Positions 1 to 6,062 are shown, numbered from the stretch's first letter. The stretch is DNA of 7,017 nt from Dialister sp. (GCA_022722495.1 JAIJLI010000107.1:1-7017); one strand, 5' to 3'. A program made the numbers and translations. Notes: generated by a model not told the origin, from the sequence alone.

Positions 1-146
1 TCCCGACAGAAGCCTATCCGACCAAAGCCCGGCGGCCGAAGAACAGCCGCCTTAGCAAGAAAAGCTTGGACATGGCAGGTTTTCCTCGCCTGCCGGACTG
101 GCGAGATGCGCTGAAAAGATACCTGATGGAGATCGGCGAGAAATAA
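1..146 (+). CDS. rfbD: dTDP-4-dehydrorhamnose reductase, C-terminal end (partial)
   Basis: This is the tail of a gene that begins before the window. The frame opens at base 3 (bases 1-2 finish a cut codon) and gives 47 residues to TAA at 144-146. The segment reads RPKNSRLSKKSL, then GFPRLPDWRDALKRYL, which is the characteristic C-terminus of RfbD/RmlD. In this family the region helps form the substrate-binding part of the NADPH-dependent short-chain-type reductase. The enzyme makes the last step of dTDP-L-rhamnose synthesis, reducing dTDP-4-dehydro-L-rhamnose in the cytoplasm for surface polysaccharide. The next gene, the broken rfbC, encodes the preceding step, which supports the call. The N-terminal Rossmann fold is outside the window, so intactness cannot be judged. 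Confidence 0.85.
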   Translation, partial: PTEAYPTKARRPKNSRLSKKSLDMAGFPRLPDWRDALKRYLMEIGEK

Positions 147-152
147 AAAGGC

Positions 153-187
153 GGGCTGCCGGCAGCAAATAGTCAGCAGCTCTTTTT
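153..187 (+). terminator. possible intrinsic terminator after rfbD
   Basis: GGGCTGC (153-159) can pair with GCAGCTC (176-182) in 7 bp with one G-U, leaving a 16-nt loop, followed by TTTTT at 183-187. A competing perfect 12-bp palindrome, GCTGCCGGCAGC, lies at 155-166. The stem is short and the loop long, so this is a weak call. If real, it would separate rfbD from rfbC. Confidence 0.35.
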
Positions 188-218
188 AGCATGGAGTCAA
201 TGAAAGGACAAGAATACG

Positions 219-821
219 ATGGGCCAGATCAAAGTTACAAAAAATGTGGGAGGCATCGAAGGCCTCTGCATCATAGAGCCGGCTGTTCATGGGATACGCG
301 TGGCTATTTCATGGAAACGTACAATCAGAAAGATATGGAAGAAGCTGACTTTCACATCCATTTTGTCCAAGATAACCAGAGCATGAGCATGAAAGGCGTG
401 CTGCGTGGGCTGCATTTTCAGAAGCATTATCCGCAGTGCAAGCTCGTGCGTGCGGTCAAAGGCAGAGTATTCGACGTAGCCGTAGATTTGCGCGCTGACT
501 CGGTGACCTATGGGAAATGGTATGGTGTTGAGCTGACAGAAGAAAATAAAAAGCAGTTCCTCATCCCGGAAGGCTTTGCACATGGGTTTCTCGTATTGTC
601 AGACGTGGCAGAATTCTGCTACAAGGTGAATGATTTTTGGCATCCGAATGATGAGGGTGGCATGGAATGATCCGGATATCGGGATCGAGTGGCTGGAGCT
701 CAAGGGTAGGTACCATGGCTCTCCTGCGGCAGAAGGCTATACTATGGCCGACGGTACGCCTCTTACGCTGTCAGATAAGGATCAGAAGTGGATGGGGCTG
801 AAAGAGACGTTTAAGTTTTGA
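219..821 (+). pseudogene. rfbC: dTDP-4-dehydrorhamnose 3,5-epimerase, two frameshifts
   Basis: RfbC/RmlC epimerises C3 and C5 of dTDP-4-dehydro-6-deoxyglucose. The natural start is ATG 219 (MGQIKVTKNVGGIEGLCIIE), with AAAGG at 203-207 upstream. The family sequence then continues in another frame from 293 (DTRGYFMETY, then VLRGLHFQ with the catalytic His, then IPEGFAHGFLVLSD). It returns to the first frame near 663 (AWNDPDIGIEW) and ends at TGA 819-821. Reading straight from ATG 219 stops at TGA 384-386; the middle frame stops at TGA 668-670. One extra G in the GGG at 291-293 repairs the first break. A second copy of GGCAT at 659-663 repairs the other, giving DEGGMAWNDP. The repaired protein would be about 202 residues, slightly above the usual ~180-200. 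Real decay, phase variation or sequencing error are all possible. An ATG at 191 opens the middle frame, but its first ~33 residues do not look like the family. Confidence 0.85.
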
Positions 822-824
822 GAT

Positions 825-853
825 GTTGAGACTAAGAGACGGTAAACATCAGA
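825..853 (+). repeat. left arm of an inverted repeat bracketing the Fic unit
   Basis: GTTGAGACTAAGAGACGG (825-842) followed by TAAACATCAGA (to 853) is nearly the reverse complement of 2270-2300. By eye, 25 of 31 alignment columns match with two single-base gaps; the core GAGACTAAGAGACGG matches 14 of 15. It starts 4 bp after the rfbC stop. The arm contains a short internal direct repeat (GAGAC-TAA-GAGAC), which lowers its complexity. It may be a cassette boundary or a paired regulatory site. Confidence 0.55.
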
Positions 854-879
854 TAGCAGGACGGTCTTTTGCATGGTTG

Positions 880-903
880 TGATAAAATCCGGGTATTTTA
901 TCA
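880..903 (+). promoter_or_regulatory. operator-like palindrome 1 of 3
   Basis: TGATAAAA (880-887), 8-bp spacer TCCGGGTA, then TTTTATCA (896-903): a perfect 8-bp inverted repeat. It overlaps a possible extended -10 (TGA-TAAAAT, 880-888). Its centre is 41 bp from copy 2. Perfect arms with unrelated spacers point to a dimeric DNA-binding protein site. Confidence 0.8.
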
Positions 904-920
904 AAGGAAAGAAAGGCATG

Positions 921-944
921 TGATAAAAGGACCGGTTTTTATCA
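921..944 (+). promoter_or_regulatory. operator-like palindrome 2 of 3
   Basis: TGATAAAA (921-928), 8-bp spacer GGACCGGT, then TTTTATCA (937-944), with both arms identical to copy 1. It covers the region where a -35 would lie for the candidate -10 at 959-964. Its centre is 40 bp from copy 3, so the three sites sit on roughly the same DNA face (about four turns apart). Confidence 0.8.
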
Positions 945-955
945 TATGGGGAATG

Positions 956-964
956 TGATATGAT
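956..964 (+). promoter_or_regulatory. candidate extended -10 for the Fic gene
   Basis: TGA-TATGAT fits an extended -10 (TGN-TATAAT with one mismatch). No good -35 lies 17 bp upstream (TTTTTA at 936-941), as is common for extended -10 promoters. It overlaps the start of palindrome 3. An alternative extended -10 (TGA-TAAAAT, 880-888) overlaps palindrome 1. Confidence 0.4.
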
Positions 965-984
965 AAAAAGCAGGAGTTTTATCA
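961..984 (+). promoter_or_regulatory. operator-like palindrome 3 of 3
   Basis: TGATAAAA (961-968), 8-bp spacer AGCAGGAG, then TTTTATCA (977-984). It overlaps the 3' half of the candidate -10 and the expected transcription start, and ends 8 bp before the Fic ribosome-binding site. Binding here would be expected to repress the Fic gene. Confidence 0.8.
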
Positions 985-1009
985 CTGGGATAGGAGGTGC
1001 GCTATCGCT

Positions 1010-2233
1010 ATGGAATATATACCGTTATGGAAAATTTACTATGTGTCGCCGGATACGTATGAGCGAGTTTATTCAGAGCGCTTTTATGCCTGCACGACAA
1101 AGCATTTTCTGATATCCGTCAAAGAGGTCAATCGAAAACAGGCGTATCCTTCTTTCCTTTGCTATAATGAGGAGATCTCACTGCTTATACAGACTATGTA
1201 CCAGAAGTATATTCAGTTTACGAAGTTACTTGCGGAATGTCCTCCTGTGATGCTTCGGCAGTATGCCGTTTCTTGCCTGATCGAAGAGGTACAGGCCACC
1301 AATGAAATCGAGGGTGTCAGAAGTACTCGCAAACAAATCAAAGATATCCTCCAAAATATTCCGGTCTCTGCTGCATATCGGCATTTGGCAAGCTTAGTAG
1401 ATCAGTATCTTCGGATTTTGAATCATGAGGGGGCTTCTTTCTCTACTTGTCGTGATGTTCGCGATTTCTATGATTCATTTGCTTTGGCAGAGGTGGTACA
1501 GGAGAATCCAGCGCATGCACCGGATGGGATTATTTTCAGAAAAGCTCCTGTGGAAATTACCAGTCAGACAAATCGGGTAAGGCATGAGGGACTTATGCCG
1601 GAGCAGGCGATCATAGAGGCGATGGATCAGGCGTTGTCTATTCTTCAGGCGGCAGAAATTCCGCTTTTGGTCAGGCTGGCGGCTTTTCACTATTTCTTTG
1701 AATACATACATCCGTTTTATGATGGAAATGGCCGCACGGGACGATTTATTGTGTCGTATTATCTGTCACGGGAATTTAGTCCGTATATTGCATTGCAGCT
1801 ATCTGTGGAGATCAATAAACGAAAAAATGCATATTACAAAATGTTTGAGGAGACGAACAGTCAGTGGAATCGAGGCGATTTGACGCCATTTATCCTGCAA
1901 TTTATGGAGTTCATATCGCTGGCATTTGATGATACGATTTCCGTACTTTCACGGAAAAAGGAGCAGTTGAAACGCTTTGCTGCGCAGCTGAATAAAAAGG
2001 CGGCAGGGCAGGATGAGTTGACGAAAACGATCTATTATCTGCTGCTGCAGGCTTCTTTGTTCTCTGGTATTGGAATCACGATGGATCAGCTGATGGAGGC
2101 TACGCATAAGACTCGTGTTACGATCAAAAGCCGGCTGAGTAAAATACCGCAATCCCATTATTTGGTGGATAAAAATGAGAAGCCATTTCATTATCGTCTG
2201 AATATGAAGATGCTGCGGGGAAGCAAAGAATGA
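1010..2233 (+). CDS. Fic-domain protein, class II, with C-terminal winged-helix-like region
   Basis: This 407-residue protein carries the complete Fic motif HPFYDGNGRTGR at residues 234-245. Family knowledge makes it a likely AMP transferase (or other NMP/phosphoryl transferase) acting on a hydroxyl of a target protein: H234 is the catalytic base, D238 binds metal, and the GNGR loop binds phosphates. T97-NEI-E101-G102 fits the inhibitory motif (S/T)xxxE(G/N) and precedes the Fic core, so it is class II and probably self-inhibited by E101. Residues ~336-400 (from DELTKTIYYLL through THKTRVTIKSRLSKI to HYRLN) look like a winged helix-turn-helix. No signal peptide or membrane segment is apparent, so it should be cytoplasmic. 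The start ATG 1010 follows AGGAGGT at 992-998, a rather long 11-nt gap. There is no partner antitoxin gene. It is visibly AT-richer than thrS (one 60-base line here has 20 G+C against 36 in a thrS line), suggesting transfer. Three palindromes upstream imply tight control, perhaps by its own C-terminal domain. The target is unknown. Confidence 0.88.
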   Translation: MEYIPLWKIYYVSPDTYERVYSERFYACTTKHFLISVKEVNRKQAYPSFLCYNEEISLLIQTMYQKYIQFTKLLAECPPVMLRQYAVSCLIEEVQATNEIEGVRSTRKQIKDILQNIPVSAAYRHLASLVDQYLRILNHEGASFSTCRDVRDFYDSFALAEVVQENPAHAPDGIIFRKAPVEITSQTNRVRHEGLMPEQAIIEAMDQALSILQAAEIPLLVRLAAFHYFFEYIHPFYDGNGRTGRFIVSYYLSREFSPYIALQLSVEINKRKNAYYKMFEETNSQWNRGDLTPFILQFMEFISLAFDDTISVLSRKKEQLKRFAAQLNKKAAGQDELTKTIYYLLLQASLFSGIGITMDQLMEATHKTRVTIKSRLSKIPQSHYLVDKNEKPFHYRLNMKMLRGSKE

Positions 2234-2269
2234 TTTACTCAAGCTTTGAGATGGCCGGAAAGTTTGAAG

Positions 2270-2300
2270 TCTAATGTCTCTCCGTCTCATAGTCTCCAAC
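2270..2300 (-). repeat. right arm of the inverted repeat bracketing the Fic unit
   Basis: On the + strand, CCGTCTCATAGTCTCCAAC (2282-2300) preceded by TCTAATGTCTCT mirrors 825-853. It lies between the Fic stop and the thrS -35 (2308), ending 7 bp before it. No obvious target-site duplication is seen next to the two arms. Confidence 0.55.
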
Positions 2301-2307
2301 CTTCCCC

Positions 2308-2336
2308 TTGACAAACGCAAAAAAGAAGTCTATAGT
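2308..2336 (+). promoter_or_regulatory. thrS operon promoter
   Basis: A perfect -35 TTGACA (2308-2313), 17-bp spacer, and -10 TATAGT (2331-2336, 5 of 6). The transcript would start near 2343, just at the beginning of the T-box leader. Confidence 0.85.
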
Positions 2337-2342
2337 ATGACC

Positions 2343-2562
2343 ATACATGTGAGGATAGAGACATGATGGATCCTTGGTACACGCAAAGAGAGTCTGCGGC
2401 TGGTGGGAGCAGATGGTGAGGGGGATCGATTACCGCTCTGGAGCAGGAGGATCGAAATCTTCCCGGGTGGCCTCGTTATCAGGCCGACAAGTGGAGCTTT
2501 AGCTCTGATTTGGGTGGAACCACGGAATACAACTTTCGTCCCTTAGGGACGGAAGTTTTTTT
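2343..2562 (+). promoter_or_regulatory. T-box leader, threonine-specific (specifier ACC)
   Basis: An untranslated leader that reads tRNA-Thr charging. The conserved T-box GGGTGGAACCACGG lies at 2512-2525. The stem I distal part looks like GCGGCTGGTGGGAGC (about 2395-2410). The specifier region GATTACCGCTCTGGAG (2428-2443) offers ACC at 2432-2434, a Thr codon, matching the downstream thrS. Uncharged tRNA-Thr would pair at ACC and, through its 3' end, at the T-box bulge TGGA (2515-2518). That stabilises an antiterminator in which GGG 2512-2514 pairs with CCC 2540-2542, so thrS is read through. The stem I boundaries are approximate; the class and the amino acid are well supported. Confidence 0.92.
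2533..2562 (+). terminator. T-box-controlled intrinsic terminator
   Basis: CTTTCGTCCC (2533-2542), loop TTA, GGGACGGAAG (2546-2555): 10 bp with one G-U, followed by seven Ts (2556-2562). Its 5' arm is shared with the antiterminator. Confidence 0.92.
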
Positions 2563-2574
2563 ATTGCTTTCATA

Positions 2575-2621
2575 TTGCTTTCTGCAAAGCGGCTGAAATG
2601 GCAGCGCCAAGCAGAAAGCAA
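2575..2621 (+). other. large hairpin between the T-box terminator and thrS
   Basis: TTGCTTTCTGC (2575-2585) and GCAGAAAGCAA (2611-2621) are perfect 11-bp inverted repeats around a 25-nt loop, which itself holds GCTG/CAGC (2592-2595, 2602-2605). No T-run follows, so it is not a terminator. A second copy of TATTGCTTTC (2562-2571) could compete for the same 3' arm. It would form only in read-through thrS mRNA and may affect mRNA stability or processing. It ends 59 bp before the thrS start. Confidence 0.6.
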
Positions 2622-2680
2622 CAAAAATGGAAGCCACTGTCCCCAAGCAGTGAATGTCTGTTTTTAGAAAGGAAGATACT

Positions 2681-4588
2681 ATGATTACGATTCGTCTGAA
2701 AGACGGAAAAGAGAAAGAGTTCGAGAGCGCGGTATCTCTGGCGGATGCAGCGAAGGCGATCTCCAACAGCCTTGGCAAGAATGTGCTGGTGGCGAAGGTG
2801 AATGGCGAGCTGACAGATCTGCGCGATCCGATCGTGGATGGTGCAGAGGTGGAATTCTTCACGAAGGAGGATCCGGAAGGTCTTTTCACGCTGCGTCATA
2901 CGGCGTCCCATGTGATGGCACAGGCGATCCAGCACTTGTTCCCCGGTGTGAAGTTTGCTATCGGACCAGCGATCGATGATGGCTTCTACTATGATCTGGA
3001 CTCTGATCATGTTTTCAGCCAGGAGGATTTCGCAGCGATCGAGAAGGAGATGTCGAAGATCGCGAAGGAAAATATCCCGCTGGTGAAGAAGGTGCTGCCG
3101 CGCGATGAAGCGCTCCAGTATTTCAAGGATAAAGGCCAGGACTACAAGGTCATGCTGATCGAAGATCTGCCGGAGGAGGAAACGATCTCTCTCTATGAAC
3201 AGGGTGACTTCACGGATCTCTGCGCGGGCCCGCATCTGAAGTCCACAGGCAAGGTGAAGACGTTCAAGCTGATGACGGTCGCTGGCGCTTACTGGCGCGG
3301 CGACTCCAAGAATAAGATGCTGCAGCGTATCTATGCGACGGCATTCTTCAGCAAGGAAGATCTTGACCACTATCTCTTCGTCCGTGCGGAGGCAGAGAAG
3401 CGCGATCACAGAAAGCTCGGCAAGCAGCTCGATCTTTTCTCCTTCCATGAAGAGGGCCCGGGCTTCCCGTTCTTCCATCCGAAGGGCATGATCCTCAGAA
3501 ATAAACTGATGGACTATGAACGTGAGCTCTTCAAGGAATTCGGCTATGTGGAGATCATGACGCCGGTCATCCTGTCGAAGAAGCTGTGGCTGCAGTCTGG
3601 TCACTGGGATCATTACAAGGAAAATATGTACTTCACCCAGATCGATGACGAAGACTATGCGATCAAACCGATGAACTGCCCCGGCGGAATCCTGTTCTTC
3701 AAGACGCAGCAGCGTTCTTACAGAGATCTGCCGATGCGTGTCGGTGAATTCGGTCTCGTTCATCGTCATGAGCTGAAGGGCGCGCTGCACGGCCTCTTCC
3801 GCGTTCGCTGCTTCACGCAGGATGATGCGCACATTTTCATGACGCAGGAACAGATGAAGGATGAAGTCATCAAGTGTATGGCGATGTACCAGAAGATGTA
3901 TGGTGTCTTCGGTCTGGAATACCATGTCGAACTCTCTACCCGTCCGGAAAACTCCATGGGCAGCGATGAGCTGTGGGAGATCTCCACGAATGCGCTCCGT
4001 GAAGCGATCGAGACGGCGGGTGTACCGTACCAGATCAATGAAGGCGACGGCGCTTTCTATGGACCGAAGCTCGATTTCCATGTACAGGACTCTCTGGGAC
4101 GTACCTGGCAGTGCGGCACCATCCAGATGGATATGCAGCTGCCGGAACGCTTCGATGTGAACTATATCGGTGAAGACGGAGAAAAGCACAGAGCAGTCAT
4201 GCTGCACCGTGCGGGCTACGGCTCTTTGGAACGTTTCATCGGCATCCTGATCGAACACTATGCAGGGGCCTTCCCGACTTGGATCGCTCCGGTACAGGCG
4301 AAGATCATCCCTGTCACGGACAAGAATCTGGAATATGCGAAGTCTGTCGCAGCGGCTATGTCCGAGTCTGATATCCGTGTCGAAGTGGAAGAGGCCAATG
4401 AAACACTGGGCTACAAGATCCGTAAGGCACAGATGGAGAAGGTACCGTACATGATCATCGTGGGCGATCAGGAAATGAAGGGTCATACCATTTCCGTCAG
4501 AAGCAGAAAGAATGGCGACCTGGGGTCCCAGTCTCTCCCGATGTTTGTCGCAAACCTGATCCGCGAAATCAAAGAACGGGAAAACTGA
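2681..4588 (+). CDS. thrS: threonine--tRNA ligase
   Basis: This class II aminoacyl-tRNA synthetase charges tRNA-Thr with threonine in the cytoplasm. It has 635 residues, close to the usual ~640. Domain order: TGS domain (~1-62); editing domain with H73xxxH77 (HTASH) and CAGPH (C181, H185), the site that removes Ser from tRNA-Thr; catalytic core with motif 1 near 260-296, motif 2 at ~360-382 (HRHELKGALHGLFRVRCFTQDD), and motif 3 at ~509-519 (HRAGYGSLERF); then the anticodon-binding domain (~535-635). The zinc ligands that select threonine are present: C333 (MNCPGG), H384 (DDAHIF) and H509. The start ATG 2681 has GAAAGGAAG just upstream (2667-2675). An in-frame ATG at 2654 lacks such a site and would add nine residues that do not look like the TGS start. 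Expression is set by the T-box leader. The TGA at 4586-4588 is 1 nt from the next gene. Confidence 0.97.
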   Translation: MITIRLKDGKEKEFESAVSLADAAKAISNSLGKNVLVAKVNGELTDLRDPIVDGAEVEFFTKEDPEGLFTLRHTASHVMAQAIQHLFPGVKFAIGPAIDDGFYYDLDSDHVFSQEDFAAIEKEMSKIAKENIPLVKKVLPRDEALQYFKDKGQDYKVMLIEDLPEEETISLYEQGDFTDLCAGPHLKSTGKVKTFKLMTVAGAYWRGDSKNKMLQRIYATAFFSKEDLDHYLFVRAEAEKRDHRKLGKQLDLFSFHEEGPGFPFFHPKGMILRNKLMDYERELFKEFGYVEIMTPVILSKKLWLQSGHWDHYKENMYFTQIDDEDYAIKPMNCPGGILFFKTQQRSYRDLPMRVGEFGLVHRHELKGALHGLFRVRCFTQDDAHIFMTQEQMKDEVIKCMAMYQKMYGVFGLEYHVELSTRPENSMGSDELWEISTNALREAIETAGVPYQINEGDGAFYGPKLDFHVQDSLGRTWQCGTIQMDMQLPERFDVNYIGEDGEKHRAVMLHRAGYGSLERFIGILIEHYAGAFPTWIAPVQAKIIPVTDKNLEYAKSVAAAMSESDIRVEVEEANETLGYKIRKAQMEKVPYMIIVGDQEMKGHTISVRSRKNGDLGSQSLPMFVANLIREIKEREN

Positions 4589-4589
4589 G

Positions 4590-5027
4590 ATGGCTTACAA
4601 AGAATACCAGAGTGCTGATATCGCACGGGCCGCGCTCCGCATGTCTTTGACCGAGACGCGGGCAGATGAGAATGCGCTGAAGGAAAGGCTGGCGAAGGAT
4701 GGCATCCGCGCTGTCGCTGTGAACTTTGGCGGGAAATTTCTGGATATCCTTCCGAAGATCTTCGAGTCGGCCATCGTGGCTGCCCAAAGACAGAAGGTCA
4801 TCTCTGATACTCATGTGGGGGATGGCTCTGTGGTCGGAGCCATGGAGTCTGCCATCGAGCAGGTGAAGCCGATGGCGATCGGCATGAATGTCGGCGGCAA
4901 GATCGGTATCGCCCGCTGGAATGAGCATCTCTGCGTTGCGATCTTCGTTGGCGTGGGTGTGCTTCATTTCAATGAGGTCACGGTGGGCATGGCGCATCGT
5001 GTCCTTCGGAATGATCTGCCTGATTGA
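4590..5027 (+). CDS. HutP-family protein, thrS-linked
   Basis: A 145-residue protein resembling HutP, the small Mg2+- and histidine-dependent RNA-binding antiterminator of Bacillus hut operons. Visible features: an N-terminal helical part (residues 5-35), AVNFGGKF (43-50), a central helix ending in GAMESAIEQ (83-91), and the glycine-rich end GMNVGGKIGIARWNEH (98-113), VGVGVLHFNEV (120-130), GMAHRVL (133-139). H137 seems to match the last metal-binding His of Bacillus HutP. The His73/His77 pair appears not to be kept at the same places by my eye alignment, with H75 close by, so the ligand may differ. ATG 4590 lies 1 nt after the thrS stop with no strong ribosome-binding site, implying translational coupling and control by the thrS T-box. 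No hut genes are seen here. The family call is fairly secure; the role and ligand are unknown. Confidence 0.75.
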   Translation: MAYKEYQSADIARAALRMSLTETRADENALKERLAKDGIRAVAVNFGGKFLDILPKIFESAIVAAQRQKVISDTHVGDGSVVGAMESAIEQVKPMAIGMNVGGKIGIARWNEHLCVAIFVGVGVLHFNEVTVGMAHRVLRNDLPD

Positions 5028-5080
5028 GAAAATCATAAGGGGCAGGGAGTGTCTATCTCATACCTGTCTTGCATAAGAAA

Positions 5081-5112
5081 AGAGCCGGGGGCTTTTGCCT
5101 CCGGCTCTTTTT
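5081..5112 (+). terminator. terminator of the thrS-hutP-like operon
   Basis: AGAGCCGGGGGC (5081-5092), loop TTTT, GCCTCCGGCTCT (5097-5108): 12 bp with one G-U, then Ts to 5112. The A-rich run upstream (AAGAAA, 5075-5080) could let it act on the other strand too, but no gene converges here. Confidence 0.9.
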
Positions 5113-5142
5113 GATGGGAGAAAGAGGGAGCCATTTTTTTTC

Positions 5143-5171
5143 TTGACAGAAAAAACCGGAGGCGGTACATT
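5143..5171 (+). promoter_or_regulatory. promoter of the nitrilase-family gene
   Basis: TTGACA (5143-5148), 17-bp spacer, TACATT (5166-5171, 4 of 6). The predicted transcript start near 5178 leaves about 40 nt before ATG 5220 and makes an ATG at 5184 unlikely as the start. Confidence 0.7.
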
Positions 5172-5219
5172 GAATGAAATTCGATGGTTCGTTTGAGTGA
5201 CAGGATGCGTAGAGGCTTT

Positions 5220-6017
5220 ATGAAAGAAAAAATCAGTCTGATTCAAATGGATGTAGAGTTGGGACAGGTGGAAAGAAATTATGAAAAAGCCGTGCAGCTG
5301 ATGGAGCTTGCGCTCGAAGACAAGCCGGACATTCTTGTCCTGCCGGAAACGTTAAACACCGGTTTCTTTCCGGCGCCGGACAGTGCACTCTATGCCGCTT
5401 CTGATGCAGATGGCGTGCAGACGAAAAAGGTGTTCGGAGCCTTTGCCAAGGAGCATGGCGTCAATATCGTGGCGGGCTCGGTCAGCGTTTTGGAAAACGG
5501 ATGCGTTTTCAATCGAAGCTATATCTTTGATCGCAAGGGCGAGGTCGTTGCCTCTTATGATAAGATCCACGGCTTCAGCCCGATGGGAGAAACGAAGTCG
5601 TATACCGGCGGCTCTTCCACTGTCCACTTTACGCTGGACGGGATCGCCTGCTCGATGGCGATCTGCTACGACGTACGCTTTTGTGAGCTGATCCGGACAG
5701 AAGCGTTGCAGGGGGTGGATCTGTTTTTCCTTCCTGCCGCCTGGCCGCTCGTAAGAAAGGAGCACTGGATCACGCTTTCTAAAGCCAGAGCGATCGAGAA
5801 TCAGATGTTTTTCTGTGCCGTGAATGAATGCGGCCGCGCCGGCAGCACGCAGTACGGCGGAAACTCGATGCTGCTCTCGCCTCTTGGGGAAGAATTGCTC
5901 CATCTGGGAGAAAAGGAGCAGGTGGCCACGGCGGAGATCGATACGGATGTGCTGCAGGGCATCCGAGAGAGCATCAATGTATTTCGTGACAGAAGACCGG
6001 AATTGTATCATCTGTAG
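5220..6017 (+). CDS. carbon-nitrogen hydrolase (nitrilase superfamily)
   Basis: A 265-residue member of the nitrilase/omega-amidase superfamily, at the normal length. The catalytic triad is visible: E43 in LPETLNTGF, K115 in YDKIHGFSPMGE, and the nucleophile C149 in MAICYDVRFCEL. NECGRAG and the conserved GGNSMLLSPLGE segment follow. Such enzymes hydrolyse small cytoplasmic amides. The closest general type is the YafV/Nit2-like group acting on alpha-keto amides such as 2-oxoglutaramate, but the substrate cannot be read from the sequence. I chose ATG 5220 (MKEKISLIQMDV) because IALIQ-like N-termini are standard for the family and AGAGG (5211-5215) lies just upstream, though only 4 nt away. In-frame ATGs at 5205 and 5184 would add 5 or 12 residues with poorer sites. 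It has its own promoter and is probably a single-gene unit. Confidence 0.9.
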   Translation: MKEKISLIQMDVELGQVERNYEKAVQLMELALEDKPDILVLPETLNTGFFPAPDSALYAASDADGVQTKKVFGAFAKEHGVNIVAGSVSVLENGCVFNRSYIFDRKGEVVASYDKIHGFSPMGETKSYTGGSSTVHFTLDGIACSMAICYDVRFCELIRTEALQGVDLFFLPAAWPLVRKEHWITLSKARAIENQMFFCAVNECGRAGSTQYGGNSMLLSPLGEELLHLGEKEQVATAEIDTDVLQGIRESINVFRDRRPELYHL

Positions 6018-6031
6018 AAAAATAGAGGAAA

Positions 6032-6045
6032 GGCGTTTCGCCCTT
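6032..6045 (+). terminator. weak candidate terminator after the nitrilase-family gene
   Basis: GGCG-TTT-CGCC (6032-6042), extendable with AAA/TTT around a bulged C, followed only by CTTTGATT. The stem is very short and the T-tract poor. Confidence 0.3.
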
Positions 6046-6062
6046 TGATTGCGCGTGAACGA

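Noticed and set aside
191..221. ATG 191 as the rfbC start
   Set aside because: Residues from it to the first frameshift do not resemble the epimerase family, while ATG 219 in the other frame gives a family-like N-terminus with a ribosome-binding site.
845..850. GATGTT (822-827) / AACATC (845-850) hairpin after rfbC
   Set aside because: Six base pairs around a 17-nt loop with no T-run; it is better explained as part of the larger inverted repeat's surroundings.
880..984. Possible CRISPR-like array
   Set aside because: The conserved parts are 8-bp inverted arms with 16-17-bp gaps between units, no long direct repeat and no cas genes; an operator array fits better.
2238..2250. CTCAA-GCT-TTGAG hairpin after the Fic gene as a terminator
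   Set aside because: The stem is only 5 bp and AT-rich with no T-run behind it; I see no convincing terminator for the Fic gene.
2570..4486. 638-residue open frame on the - strand opposite thrS
   Set aside because: It is a complete antisense shadow of a strongly conserved thrS, rich in H, R and L with no recognisable domain; codon bias of thrS explains the missing stops.
5184..5219. Upstream ATG 5184 for the nitrilase-family gene
   Set aside because: It would lie about 6 nt after the predicted transcript start with no ribosome-binding site, and adds residues not typical of the family.
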